NCBI GenBank assembly: GCA_021162505.1
Contig: JAGGYO010000243.1
Location: forward strand, 1-10,245
Reading direction: 5' to 3'
DNA: 10,245 bases
DNA from: a bacterium
GTDB lineage: Bacteria > AUK180
In this document: piece by piece, positions 1 to 6,752 of the stretch
Position numbering within the stretch: the stretch's first letter is position 1
How the letters are laid out: each line of letters opens with the position of its first letter
The notes under the pieces: model-generated
Told to the model about the DNA's origin: nothing
The model's input: the letters and a program-made list of their open reading frames with translations, nothing else
Databases searched by the model: none
Translations under genes and position numbers: made by a program

Positions 1-99
1 AAGAATTTATATTTGATATATTATACCTTTTTTCTCATTTTTTTGCAACTTTTTTCTTTGATTTTTTTAGTGCTTTTTTATCTAAATACTTTTTGCAGG

Positions 100-130
100 A
101 AGGTCAAGGTTCAAGGTTCAAGGTTCAAAG
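100..130. repeat. Tandem heptamer repeat, unit AAGGTTC
   Basis: Three perfect consecutive copies of AAGGTTC lie at 106-112, 113-119 and 120-126. They are preceded by a shortened copy (AAGGTC, 100-105) and followed by a decayed partial copy (127-130). The period of 7 is not a multiple of 3, and the repeat lies outside any credible gene. Confidence 0.9.
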
Positions 131-167
131 TAATTTTGTGTTTTCTTAAATCTCCATTTCCTCATCA

Positions 168-195
168 ACTCATACACCCATTTACTCATATACCC
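168..195. repeat. Two near-identical 12-mers in direct orientation
   Basis: ACTCATACACCC at 168-179 and ACTCATATACCC at 184-195 differ at one position and are separated by four bases. The surrounding sequence (161-195) is made of further CTCAT/ACTCA-like words, which suggests a degenerate tandem array with a period of about 16. Confidence 0.65.
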
Positions 196-239
196 TTTTC
201 CGCATCCCACTGTTTTTTTCAACTCTCAACTATTTTCAG

Positions 240-254
240 TACTCTGTGGTTATT
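240..254. repeat. Dispersed 15-base unit, copy 1 (diverged)
   Basis: TACTCTGTGGTTATT matches copy 3 of the unit (431-445) at 12 of 15 positions. It shares the core CTCYGTGGT. All three copies are in the same orientation. Confidence 0.6.
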
Positions 255-273
255 CCATTGCTTTTTATTCTTA

Positions 274-291
274 GGTCGTTCACGAACGACC
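274..291. repeat. Perfect palindrome, 8-bp arms with a 2-base loop
   Basis: The arm GGTCGTTC (274-281) and its exact reverse complement GAACGACC (284-291) flank the dinucleotide AC. It is followed on the plus strand by CCTAC. There is no adjacent T-run on either strand, so it does not look like an intrinsic terminator. It is more GC-rich than its surroundings. It resembles the short palindromic intergenic repeats found scattered through some environmental bacterial genomes, but that likeness is from memory. Confidence 0.8.
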
Positions 292-330
292 CCTACAATT
301 TATATCTTCTCTTTAACCTGCCTATGCTCT

Positions 331-362
331 GCCTGCCTGTGCGTGTCCGCACGCAGACAGGC
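331..362. repeat. GC-rich imperfect hairpin
   Basis: Left arm 331-345 and right arm 348-362 pair around a 2-base loop. Of 15 positions, 11 are Watson-Crick, and the rest are two C/A mismatches and two T/G wobble pairs in the plus-strand RNA. It is the most GC-rich segment of this AT-rich spacer and ends in GCCTGC, repeating the GCCTGC at its start. Neither strand has a T-run directly after the stem, so a rho-independent terminator is not supported. A mobile miniature repeat or a structured RNA end are both possible. Confidence 0.7.
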
Positions 363-363
363 C

Positions 364-378
364 TGCTCCGTGTTAATT
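364..378. repeat. Dispersed 15-base unit, copy 2
   Basis: TGCTCCGTGTTAATT matches copy 3 at 431-445 in 14 of 15 bases, 52 bases away and in the same orientation. It starts directly beside the right arm of the GC-rich hairpin. Confidence 0.75.
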
Positions 379-390
379 TCATTTTCTTTA

Positions 391-418
391 ATTATTCATT
401 ATTCATTGTTCATTATTA
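391..418. repeat. Tandem heptamer repeat, unit ATTATTC
   Basis: Four consecutive 7-mers: ATTATTC (391-397), ATTATTC (398-404), ATTGTTC (405-411) and ATTATTA (412-418). It has the same period as the AAGGTTC array about 300 bases away but an unrelated unit. The word is AT-rich, so some of the pattern could arise by chance, but four in-phase copies with two substitutions are convincing. Confidence 0.75.
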
Positions 419-430
419 ATTTATATTTTG

Positions 431-445
431 TGCTCCGTGGTAATT
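431..445. repeat. Dispersed 15-base unit, copy 3
   Basis: TGCTCCGTGGTAATT is the copy nearest the operon's 3' end, 18 bases beyond the stop codon of the last gene (464-466). Copies 2 and 3 bracket the ATTATTC array, giving the order unit-array-unit. Confidence 0.75.
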
Positions 446-463
446 ATATTGGTTTTTATTATT

Positions 464-820
464 CTATATTGGATTTGACAATAATTCCAAAGCAATATTT
501 TTAATTATTTTAAATCTCATACTTCCAAGATGTTTCCCGCCATACCAACGGATCACAAGAATTAAAATATTATCAAGCGAAGAGTTACGAATGAGATCCA
601 CAAGAATTTTCCCCGCCCCTTTTTCACCGTCATCGTTTTTACTGATCTTCGAACCCGCTTTATAAGCATAGATATAGTGATCACCTTTGGAAAATCTTTT
701 TCCTTTTTTTATTGTTTTAATAATTTCCTTTATATTTTCAATATCTTTTAAAGATAGAAGGACTCCTAAAAATTTTGAATTCTTTTCTTTAACAATTGCG
801 GTTTCCTTTAAAAATTCCAA
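464..820 (-). CDS. IMPACT/YigZ (UPF0029) family protein, single-domain form
   Basis: This 118-residue protein is the last gene of the cluster. It covers only the IMPACT N-terminal fold. Visible family marks are the early SKF (15-17), the H48-Y-I-Y-A-Y strand, the N-D-D-G-E segment at 62-66, and R-W-Y-G-G-K-H-L-G (91-99) followed by R-F-K-I-I-K-N (102-108). Bacterial YigZ proteins are usually about 200 residues with a second C-terminal domain, which is absent here. The RWYGG..LG..RF pattern looks more like eukaryotic IMPACT than the RYFGG..LG.GGL of most bacterial members, as I recall them. Family members are linked to translation control and ribosome-associated functions, but the biochemical role is not settled. 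The start is TTG at 820, because no in-frame ATG gives a fuller N-terminus and I see no strong ribosome binding site. It begins 2 bp after the stop of the preceding gene, so coupled translation is likely. Confidence 0.8.
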   Translation of the reverse strand: MEFLKETAIVKEKNSKFLGVLLSLKDIENIKEIIKTIKKGKRFSKGDHYIYAYKAGSKISKNDDGEKGAGKILVDLIRNSSLDNILILVIRWYGGKHLGSMRFKIIKNIALELLSNPI

Positions 821-822
821 TA

Positions 823-1953
823 TTAAACTTTTAGATCGTATATACGGTATTTTTTATAAACTTTACCGCCAAGGTTGGTATCAAATTTATTGATCTTGAA
901 ATTGTCTTCAAGGTTCCATGACATTTCAACCCATTCATAACCTTTTAATTTACCTGCTTCCTCCGTTTTCCAGAAAAGGAGTGTAGGTACACCGAAACCC
1001 TGTGCTTTTCTTTTCAATCCGAAAAGTATAGCCCTGGTTCCCTTGACCTTCTTTTTTAAGCTCATGAATTTAAAAATACCAAATGGAAATAATCTGCCAT
1101 TCAAGGGTTTGGTTGCTTCATTAAGGTTAGGAAGTACAACTGACACACCAATAGGTTCAATTGTTCCGTCGTCGTGAATTTCTTCTGCGAACCAAACGAG
1201 ATCAGTATCGGCATATTGTAAGAGTACTTGCGCCGTCTCATCTAATTCCTTTTCAGTCATGGGAACAAATCCCCAATTAGGTTCCCAAGCGGCATCATAT
1301 ACTTCTTTTACCCTTTCCATCTCTTTTTTAAAATCTTTTTTACTAAATTTTCTTACCCGGATCTTGGGATCATTCTCTATTCTTTGTGCTTGTCTTTTTA
1401 ATCTCGGATCAATGGGATCACTTGATTTTTTGAAAAATGCTAAAAGGTCCTTTGCTTTAATAAAACCGTATTTTTCTGAAAAATCAATATAATATTTGGG
1501 ATTATAAGGCATCATAACGGCAGGATCTGAATCAAATCCTTCCAATAAAAAAGCGCATTCATCATTAGTTCCAAAACTCATTGGTCCTCTTAAAAAATCC
1601 ATTTCTTTTTCTTTTGTCCATTTCACTGCATGATCATAGAGTGCTTTTGCTACTTCATAATCTTCAATGACTTCAAAAAAACCAAAAAACGCAGCTTTCT
1701 CTTTATGGGTATCATTATGTAACTTATCAATGTGACAAGCGATTCTGCCTACAGGTTTCCCATTTTTTAAAGCAAGAAATAATTCCACTTCTGCATGTTC
1801 ATAATAGGGATTTTTTTTAGCATCAAATCGGTGTTTCATATCCATTATTAACGGTGCAACCCAATGTTCATCGGTCATATAGATCTTCCATGGAAACATA
1901 ATAAATTTTTTAAGATCACTTTTTTTCTCAACTTTTTTAATTTCAATGCTCAT
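823..1953 (-). CDS. GNAT-like N-acyltransferase family protein
   Basis: A 376-residue soluble protein with no signal peptide or membrane segment. The N-terminal part (about 1-175) has an acyltransferase-like layout: a strand with P-W-K-I-Y and D-E-H-W-V-A-P-L at 21-35, then a strand L-F-L-A-L (58-62) leading into P-V-G-R-I-A (67-72) and H-N-D near 79-81, and F-F-G-F-F-E at 89-94. This resembles a conserved, little-studied family of about 380 residues annotated as GNAT-superfamily or N-acetyltransferase-like. I see no clean Q/R-x-x-G-x-G/A acetyl-CoA loop, so donor and substrate are unknown. The C-terminal half (F-P-F-G-I-F, W-N-L-E-D-N) may be a second GNAT-like fold. ATG at 1953 has a strong GAGGAG site (1959-1964) five bases upstream, lying inside the end of mutS. 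Confidence 0.75.
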   Translation of the reverse strand: MSIEIKKVEKKSDLKKFIMFPWKIYMTDEHWVAPLIMDMKHRFDAKKNPYYEHAEVELFLALKNGKPVGRIACHIDKLHNDTHKEKAAFFGFFEVIEDYEVAKALYDHAVKWTKEKEMDFLRGPMSFGTNDECAFLLEGFDSDPAVMMPYNPKYYIDFSEKYGFIKAKDLLAFFKKSSDPIDPRLKRQAQRIENDPKIRVRKFSKKDFKKEMERVKEVYDAAWEPNWGFVPMTEKELDETAQVLLQYADTDLVWFAEEIHDDGTIEPIGVSVVLPNLNEATKPLNGRLFPFGIFKFMSLKKKVKGTRAILFGLKRKAQGFGVPTLLFWKTEEAGKLKGYEWVEMSWNLEDNFKINKFDTNLGGKVYKKYRIYDLKV

Positions 1954-1955
1954 GT

Positions 1956-4607
1956 TTACTCCTCATTTTCCATTTCTTTTTTTAGCTCATTGATAAGATT
2001 TAATGCCTCAATGGGTTTAATGTTATTTATATCAATTTTTTTGATTTTTTTCAAACTTTTCAGGGAATCTTCACTATTTTTTGATGAAAAAAGGGAAGGT
2101 TGAATATAGTCATTTCTTTTAGGAAGTATTTTTTTACCCTTCCCTTCTATTTGCATATTGATCAATATATCATTTGCTCTTTTTATTACTGCATTTGGAA
2201 TGCCTGCAAGTTCTGCAACATATATTCCATAGCTCCTATCGGTTCCCCCTTCAACGACCTTACGCAAAAAGATTATCTTATCTTCGTATTCCTTTACATC
2301 AACTTTGAATATTTTTACCCTGTCCAGATAATTAGCAATTTTGATCATCTCATGATAATGAGTGGCAAAGAGCGTTTTGGACTGCTGTCCTTCTTTATTA
2401 TGCAGGAATTCTACTACCGCCCATGCGATAGCAAGGCCATCATAAGTTGAAGTTCCCCGTCCGATCTCATCCAATAAGATTAAGCTTTTATCGGTGCAGG
2501 AATTTAAAATATTTGCAACCTCATTCATTTCCACCATGAAAGTGGACTGTCCCAAAGCCAGATTATCGCTGGCGCCGATCCTTGTGAATATTCTGTCAAT
2601 GACACCAATATGAGCATCATCTGCCGGTACAAAAGAGCCTAGCTGTGCCATTAATACAATGGTTGCAACTTGTCTTAAAAAGGTTGACTTTCCGGACATA
2701 TTAGGCCCGGTTATGATCTGTATCTGTGAATTCCAGTCAATTTTTGTATCATTCGGGACAAATGGTTCATTAAGATCTTGTACCTCAATAATGGGATGTC
2801 TACCATTTTCTATGGTGATCTCATCGCTATCATCAATAAAGGGTCTTATATAATTTCCCTTTCTTGCCAATATTTTCAATGAAAGAAAAAAATCTATCTC
2901 AGATACCGCATGGCTAAATTCTACAATAGCAGTGAAATATTTTTCAAACTCTTTCAGGAATTCTTCCCACAATCTTTTTTCAAGGGCAAGGATCTTATCT
3001 TCGGCATTTAAAAGGTCATCCTCTATTTTTTTTAATTTTTCCGTAATGAATCTTTCACTTGATACCAATGTTTGCTTTCTTATGAGTCCCTCGGGTAAGT
3101 TGAGCTCTTTTAATTTATTTCTGCTGATCTCAAAATAATATCCGTATATTTTATTATAACCCAATTTGATAGAGGTGAGTCCCAACTCTTCCTTTATACC
3201 ATTCAGATATTCTTTTATGATCTTTTTGCCATTTCTCTGAAGGTCTCTTAATTTATCCAACTCTTTATTATAACCGTCCTTGAAGATACCTTTTTCATTG
3301 ATCACCGCCGGCGGATCATTGGAAATGGCTTTTTCAATCAATCTGCTGATCTCAACAATAGGGGATTTGATAGAAAGAAGTTTTTTCTTAAGTTCAAGAG
3401 GTATCTTGGTCTTAAGATCTTTTAAAAAGAATATAAGATCATTGAATTTTAAAACAGCGTATAAAATGGTTAAAAATTGCGGCGGCTTCACTGTCCTTAA
3501 TGCGATCTTAGATGTAATCCTTTCAATGTCCTTTATTTCCCCCAATGTTTTTTCTATATTCAAGCAATCCGTTTCCAGAAGCTCTTCAACAAAATCCAGC
3601 CTTTCGCGGATATGTTGAATATTGATCAGTGGTCTTAGTATCCTATTCTTTAAAGATCTTGCTCCCATTGGGGTTTTGGTATTGTCCATGATCTCAAAGA
3701 GATTAGCATTTTTATTCTGTCCATTGGGTAAGAGATCAAGATTTAATTGTGTATAAAGATCAAGGAACATATAATCAAGTTTCCGTCGAGGAGTAATGGA
3801 GCGAATATGTCCTAATCCGCTTTTTTGCGTTTCTGAAAGGTAATCAAGCAACATACCGGCGGCTATTACCTCCCCATCAAACTCAAAACCGCTCGATTTG
3901 AGTTTGTTCACTTTTAAGTGATCTTCTATGATCGTTTCGGCATATTTTATATTCAATTTCCAATCATTGACAAAATTAAATGATGTATTTGGAAAGATCT
4001 TTTTTATAGACCTTATAAGTTCATCTGTCTCGAATCCATCTTTATATAAGCCCTCTGAAAGAATGATTTCCTTGGGAGAAAGCATTGTCAATACGGACAA
4101 GAACTTTCTAAATTGAAAGTCGTTATTTATTTCGCTAAAATGAAATTCACCGGTTGAGAGATCGCAATAGGAAAAAAATACTTCATCATTATTTCGAATA
4201 AATGAAACAATATTTATATTGCTTTTCTCATCCACTAATTTTTCGTCATAGAATGTACCGGGAGTGGCTACACGGATCACATCTCTTTTTACAATACCCT
4301 TAGCATATTTAGGATCTTCCGTCTGTTCGCAGATAGCTACCTTCAAACCTTCCTGTACAAATTTGTATAAATATTGGTCCAAAGCATGATAAGGAATGCC
4401 GGCTAGAGGGATCTTTTCCCCTTCGGTATCAAATCCACGACTGGTAAGGGCAATATTTAGTACATTAGAGGCAGTAATGGCATCATCAAAAAAGGTTTCA
4501 TAAAAATCACCCACACGATACAATAAAATGGTATCCGGATACTCTTTTTTTATTTTCAGGTATTGTCTTACCATTGGGGTATGTTCTTTATTACTTCCTT
4601 TTTTCAA
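1956..4607 (-). CDS. mutS: DNA mismatch repair ATPase MutS
   Basis: Full-length MutS1-type protein of 883 residues. It recognises mispairs and small loops in newly replicated DNA and signals to MutL. The N-terminal mismatch-recognition domain shows H-T-P-M (9-12) and G-D-F-Y-E with the DNA-contacting Phe35 and Glu37. The ATPase domain has Walker A G-P-N-M-S-G-K-S-T (634-642), Walker B L-L-D-E with Asp713-Glu714 followed by I-G-R-G-T-S-T, and the F-A-T-H-Y-H switch. Near the C-terminus Q-P-S-L-F (836-840) fits a beta-clamp binding motif, and the last 30 residues resemble the helix-loop-helix oligomerisation tail. Nothing appears missing. The chosen start is TTG at 4607, because H-T-P-M, which is normally near the N-terminus, lies upstream of the first ATG (codon 12) and an AAGGA site sits 7 bases before the TTG. 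It overlaps the preceding gene by 17 bp. Confidence 0.97.
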   Translation of the reverse strand: MKKGSNKEHTPMVRQYLKIKKEYPDTILLYRVGDFYETFFDDAITASNVLNIALTSRGFDTEGEKIPLAGIPYHALDQYLYKFVQEGLKVAICEQTEDPKYAKGIVKRDVIRVATPGTFYDEKLVDEKSNINIVSFIRNNDEVFFSYCDLSTGEFHFSEINNDFQFRKFLSVLTMLSPKEIILSEGLYKDGFETDELIRSIKKIFPNTSFNFVNDWKLNIKYAETIIEDHLKVNKLKSSGFEFDGEVIAAGMLLDYLSETQKSGLGHIRSITPRRKLDYMFLDLYTQLNLDLLPNGQNKNANLFEIMDNTKTPMGARSLKNRILRPLINIQHIRERLDFVEELLETDCLNIEKTLGEIKDIERITSKIALRTVKPPQFLTILYAVLKFNDLIFFLKDLKTKIPLELKKKLLSIKSPIVEISRLIEKAISNDPPAVINEKGIFKDGYNKELDKLRDLQRNGKKIIKEYLNGIKEELGLTSIKLGYNKIYGYYFEISRNKLKELNLPEGLIRKQTLVSSERFITEKLKKIEDDLLNAEDKILALEKRLWEEFLKEFEKYFTAIVEFSHAVSEIDFFLSLKILARKGNYIRPFIDDSDEITIENGRHPIIEVQDLNEPFVPNDTKIDWNSQIQIITGPNMSGKSTFLRQVATIVLMAQLGSFVPADDAHIGVIDRIFTRIGASDNLALGQSTFMVEMNEVANILNSCTDKSLILLDEIGRGTSTYDGLAIAWAVVEFLHNKEGQQSKTLFATHYHEMIKIANYLDRVKIFKVDVKEYEDKIIFLRKVVEGGTDRSYGIYVAELAGIPNAVIKRANDILINMQIEGKGKKILPKRNDYIQPSLFSSKNSEDSLKSLKKIKKIDINNIKPIEALNLINELKKEMENEE
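1959..1964 (-). promoter_or_regulatory. Ribosome binding site for the GNAT-like gene, inside mutS
   Basis: GAGGAG forms the last two Glu codons of mutS, directly before its TAA, and lies five bases from the ATG at 1953. The same bases code for the MutS tail and recruit the ribosome to the next gene. This is the best Shine-Dalgarno sequence in the cluster. Confidence 0.85.
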
Positions 4608-5433
4608 TTATCCTTCCTTCATATCCCATATTTTTCAGTTTTTTATAATAAAATTTACATTCATCTTTTGTGAGGAAAACACCGAAATAAACCTTATAAA
4701 GATCCCCCATCTTTTCAATGGAAATATCCTGTAATTTTTTCTTTATCAAGGAATGTTTTAGCTTTTCTGCCCCGGTTTCTTTTTTAAATGCTCCCAATTG
4801 AATAGTAAAATAATTATTTTCTTGACTCCTAATGGAAAGTGGAAATGAATTATTCAACATTCGCTCTAACTGCTTTACCTTTTCAAGAACCCCTTTTTTT
4901 TCATAATATTTTTTTAAAAGATAGATACAGATATCCCTGAATTTTGAGTTCTTATTATTAATGATTTTCCGTAATTTGGTTTCAAATACGCTGTACTCCC
5001 TATTGGAATAAGCAATGCTCGCCAAATAGAAATTTACATTTTCGCTCTGTTCACCGGTAGGATATTCCCAGAGATATTTTTCAAAATATTTTTCTGAGTT
5101 CCTATAATCTTCTAATACATAATAATTCAAACCCAGAGCATAAAATATTTTCTTTTTAAATAAAGAGTGAGGATAAGTTTTCAAAAATGCAGAATATTCT
5201 ACCTTTTGCTGAAATGTGTCCGGAGCAAAATAACCTACATAAAATCGAGCTTTTTCTGCTATTTTGCTTCTCGGGCTTTGCAGATAAACAGTTCTCAATT
5301 TAATGATACCCTGCTCATAGTTACCCACCGCCAGTGCATTCATACCATCCTTGAATATCTTCTGTATATCGGCTTTAGATGAAAAAGAAAGTAAATAGAA
5401 AAATGAAAACAAAATTAAAAAGATCTTTTTCAT
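4591..5433 (-). CDS. Exported TPR-like protein with C-terminal SPOR domain
   Basis: This 280-residue protein starts with a clear Sec signal peptide: K2-K3, a hydrophobic core (4-17) and S-S-K-A before Asp22, so signal peptidase I probably cuts after Ala21. There is no lipobox cysteine. Residues about 25-190 are helical repeats of the BamD/YbgF/TPR type, for example G-N-Y-E-Q-G-I-I-K-L and Y-R-N-S-E-K-Y-F-E-K-Y-L. Residues 207-280 are a SPOR domain (Y-F-T-I-Q-L-G-A-F, then Y-K-V-Y-F-G-V-F), a fold known to bind denuded peptidoglycan glycan strands, often at division sites. A periplasmic protein docked to the cell wall and using its repeats to hold partners is a reasonable inference. ATG at 5433 overlaps the miaB stop as ATGA and has GGAG seven bases upstream. 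The family is clear but the exact role is unknown. Confidence 0.85.
   Translation of the reverse strand: MKKIFLILFSFFYLLSFSSKADIQKIFKDGMNALAVGNYEQGIIKLRTVYLQSPRSKIAEKARFYVGYFAPDTFQQKVEYSAFLKTYPHSLFKKKIFYALGLNYYVLEDYRNSEKYFEKYLWEYPTGEQSENVNFYLASIAYSNREYSVFETKLRKIINNKNSKFRDICIYLLKKYYEKKGVLEKVKQLERMLNNSFPLSIRSQENNYFTIQLGAFKKETGAEKLKHSLIKKKLQDISIEKMGDLYKVYFGVFLTKDECKFYYKKLKNMGYEGRIIEKRK
4615..4619 (-). promoter_or_regulatory. Ribosome binding site that supports the TTG start of mutS
   Basis: AAGGA lies seven bases before the TTG at 4607, and a second GGA follows closer to the start. The ATG at codon 12 has no comparable site, so this decides the start choice. The site lies within the last codons of the SPOR gene. 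Confidence 0.65.
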
Positions 5434-6752
5434 AAAATATCTCCGAATAGTGTAAAGGAATTGGCATCATTTATCTTGACATCTCTGATCTTCCCAATGA
5501 TACTCTTATCTCCGGCAATGACGATCATATTGTGAGAATCTCTTCCCCGCGCATATTTATTCGTTCTGTCCACCCCGTCAAATAATACTTTTTTCTTTGT
5601 GCCAATATATTTTTTCGAAAGTTCAAGAGAAATTTCATTTTGAATTTCAATAGCATATTGCAAGCGTTTCAATTTCTCTTTTTCAGGAACAAACAGGTCC
5701 TCCATTTTTGCTGCAGGCGTATTTATCCTTGGAGAAAATTGGAATAAAAAAGAAACATTATAACGAACCTTTTTCAAAATAGCTATTGAATCCTCAAAAT
5801 CTTTTTCCGTCTCCCCGGGAAACCCGAAGATCATATCTGTCGTCAAAGCAATATCAGGAATTCTCGTTTTTAAATACTCTATCTTATTAAGGTATTCTTC
5901 TATTGTATATTTTCTGTTCATAAGCTTCAAGATCCTATTTGACCCTGATTGTAAAGGTAAGTGCAAACTATGTGCCAAGATATTCGAATCTGCCATTATA
6001 TCAATAAGATCATTGTTAAAATCTTTGGGGTGGGATGTGATAAATCGCAATAGGAAAATACCTTGGATCTTTTCTATATCGTTCAATAGATCTAAAAAAG
6101 AATAATTTCTCTTTACATCATCCACGAATTTTGTTCCAAAGGAATTCACATTTTGTCCTAAAAGGGTAATTTCCTTATAACCCTGATCAATAAGTGTTTT
6201 GATGGTATTTAAAATATTTTTAGGGGTATAGGATAGCTCTTTCCCCCTTGCATACGGAACGATACAATATGTGCAATAATTATTACAACCTTTCATTATT
6301 TCTACAAAAGCAGAATATTTTGAATCTCTCTTGGCATTAGTAGCATACTTAAGATCGAAATCGTCAAACCCCATGGTAAGATCAAGCACTCTTTCCCCAT
6401 TCAAAGCTCTATGATAAAACACCGAAATGAGATTTTTATTTCTTGATCCGAACACAATGTCAATATTCTTATATTTTTTGAATAATATTTCCCCTTCAAC
6501 CTGGGAAACACATCCTCCAACCGCGATCTTTCCACCTGGTTTCCCCTTCTTTTTTACCTCGCCGATTTTTCCGAATATCTTTCTTTCAGCAGTATGTCTG
6601 ACAGCACAAGTATTGAAAATTACCAGGTCCGCTTCAAATTCATTATGAGCTTTTTCATAGTCAAGCGATAATAGATGGCCTTCCATTTTTTGTGCTTCCA
6701 ATACATTCATTTGACACCCATAGTTAAGAATAAAAAAGGAATTATTTTTCAT
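5430..6752 (-). CDS. miaB: tRNA-2-methylthio-N6-dimethylallyladenosine synthase MiaB
   Basis: A 440-residue radical SAM methylthiotransferase that converts i6A37 to ms2i6A37 in tRNAs reading UNN codons. The N-terminal MTTase domain carries the three cysteines for the auxiliary 4Fe-4S cluster: Cys13 (N-Y-G-C-Q-M-N), Cys49 (N-T-C-A-V-R) and Cys81 (G-G-C). The radical SAM motif C-x3-C-x2-C is at Cys156, Cys160 and Cys163 (G-C-N-N-Y-C-T-Y-C-I-V-P). The Y-A-R-G, L-G-Q-N-V-N-S and P-L-Q-S-G-S motifs follow, and a TRAM RNA-binding domain fills about 382-440. The C-I-V-P-Y-A-R-G stretch and the Q-N-V-N-S signature favour MiaB over MtaB or RimO. Length is normal. The ATG at 6752 overlaps the kinase stop codon by 4 bp (ATGA). 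There is no strong ribosome binding site, so coupling to the upstream gene is likely. Confidence 0.95.
   Translation of the reverse strand: MKNNSFFILNYGCQMNVLEAQKMEGHLLSLDYEKAHNEFEADLVIFNTCAVRHTAERKIFGKIGEVKKKGKPGGKIAVGGCVSQVEGEILFKKYKNIDIVFGSRNKNLISVFYHRALNGERVLDLTMGFDDFDLKYATNAKRDSKYSAFVEIMKGCNNYCTYCIVPYARGKELSYTPKNILNTIKTLIDQGYKEITLLGQNVNSFGTKFVDDVKRNYSFLDLLNDIEKIQGIFLLRFITSHPKDFNNDLIDIMADSNILAHSLHLPLQSGSNRILKLMNRKYTIEEYLNKIEYLKTRIPDIALTTDMIFGFPGETEKDFEDSIAILKKVRYNVSFLFQFSPRINTPAAKMEDLFVPEKEKLKRLQYAIEIQNEISLELSKKYIGTKKKVLFDGVDRTNKYARGRDSHNMIVIAGDKSIIGKIRDVKINDANSFTLFGDIL

Larger units (their letters stand above)
1..463. other. Non-coding repeat-mosaic spacer downstream of the operon
   Basis: This stretch follows the last gene of the minus-strand cluster and holds no convincing gene. 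Its first 95 bases are T-rich on the plus strand. After that come, in order, a heptamer tandem repeat (100-130), a pair of related 12-mers (168-195), a perfect palindrome (274-291), a GC-rich imperfect hairpin (331-362) and a second heptamer tandem repeat (391-418). Three copies of a 15-base unit are interspersed. A 163-codon open frame runs through it on the plus strand, but its translation is low-complexity and F/S/L-rich with no recognisable domain, so I treat it as chance. No tRNA, rRNA or standard terminator was recognised. Confidence 0.75.

Noticed and set aside
100..130. Part of a tRNA, because GGTTCAA resembles the T-loop
   Set aside because: The word is repeated in tandem and there are no acceptor, D or anticodon stems around it.
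331..362. Rho-independent terminator for the operon
   Set aside because: The stem is GC-rich enough, but neither strand carries the T-run directly after it, and it lies about 100 bases beyond the last stop codon.
100..445. CRISPR array
   Set aside because: The repeats are 7 to 15 bases, of different kinds and unevenly spaced, and there are no uniform spacers or cas genes.
13..504. 163-codon open frame on the plus strand over the spacer
   Set aside because: It is built from low-complexity T-rich sequence, tandem repeats and hairpins, runs into the antisense of the last gene, and shows no domain or ribosome binding site.
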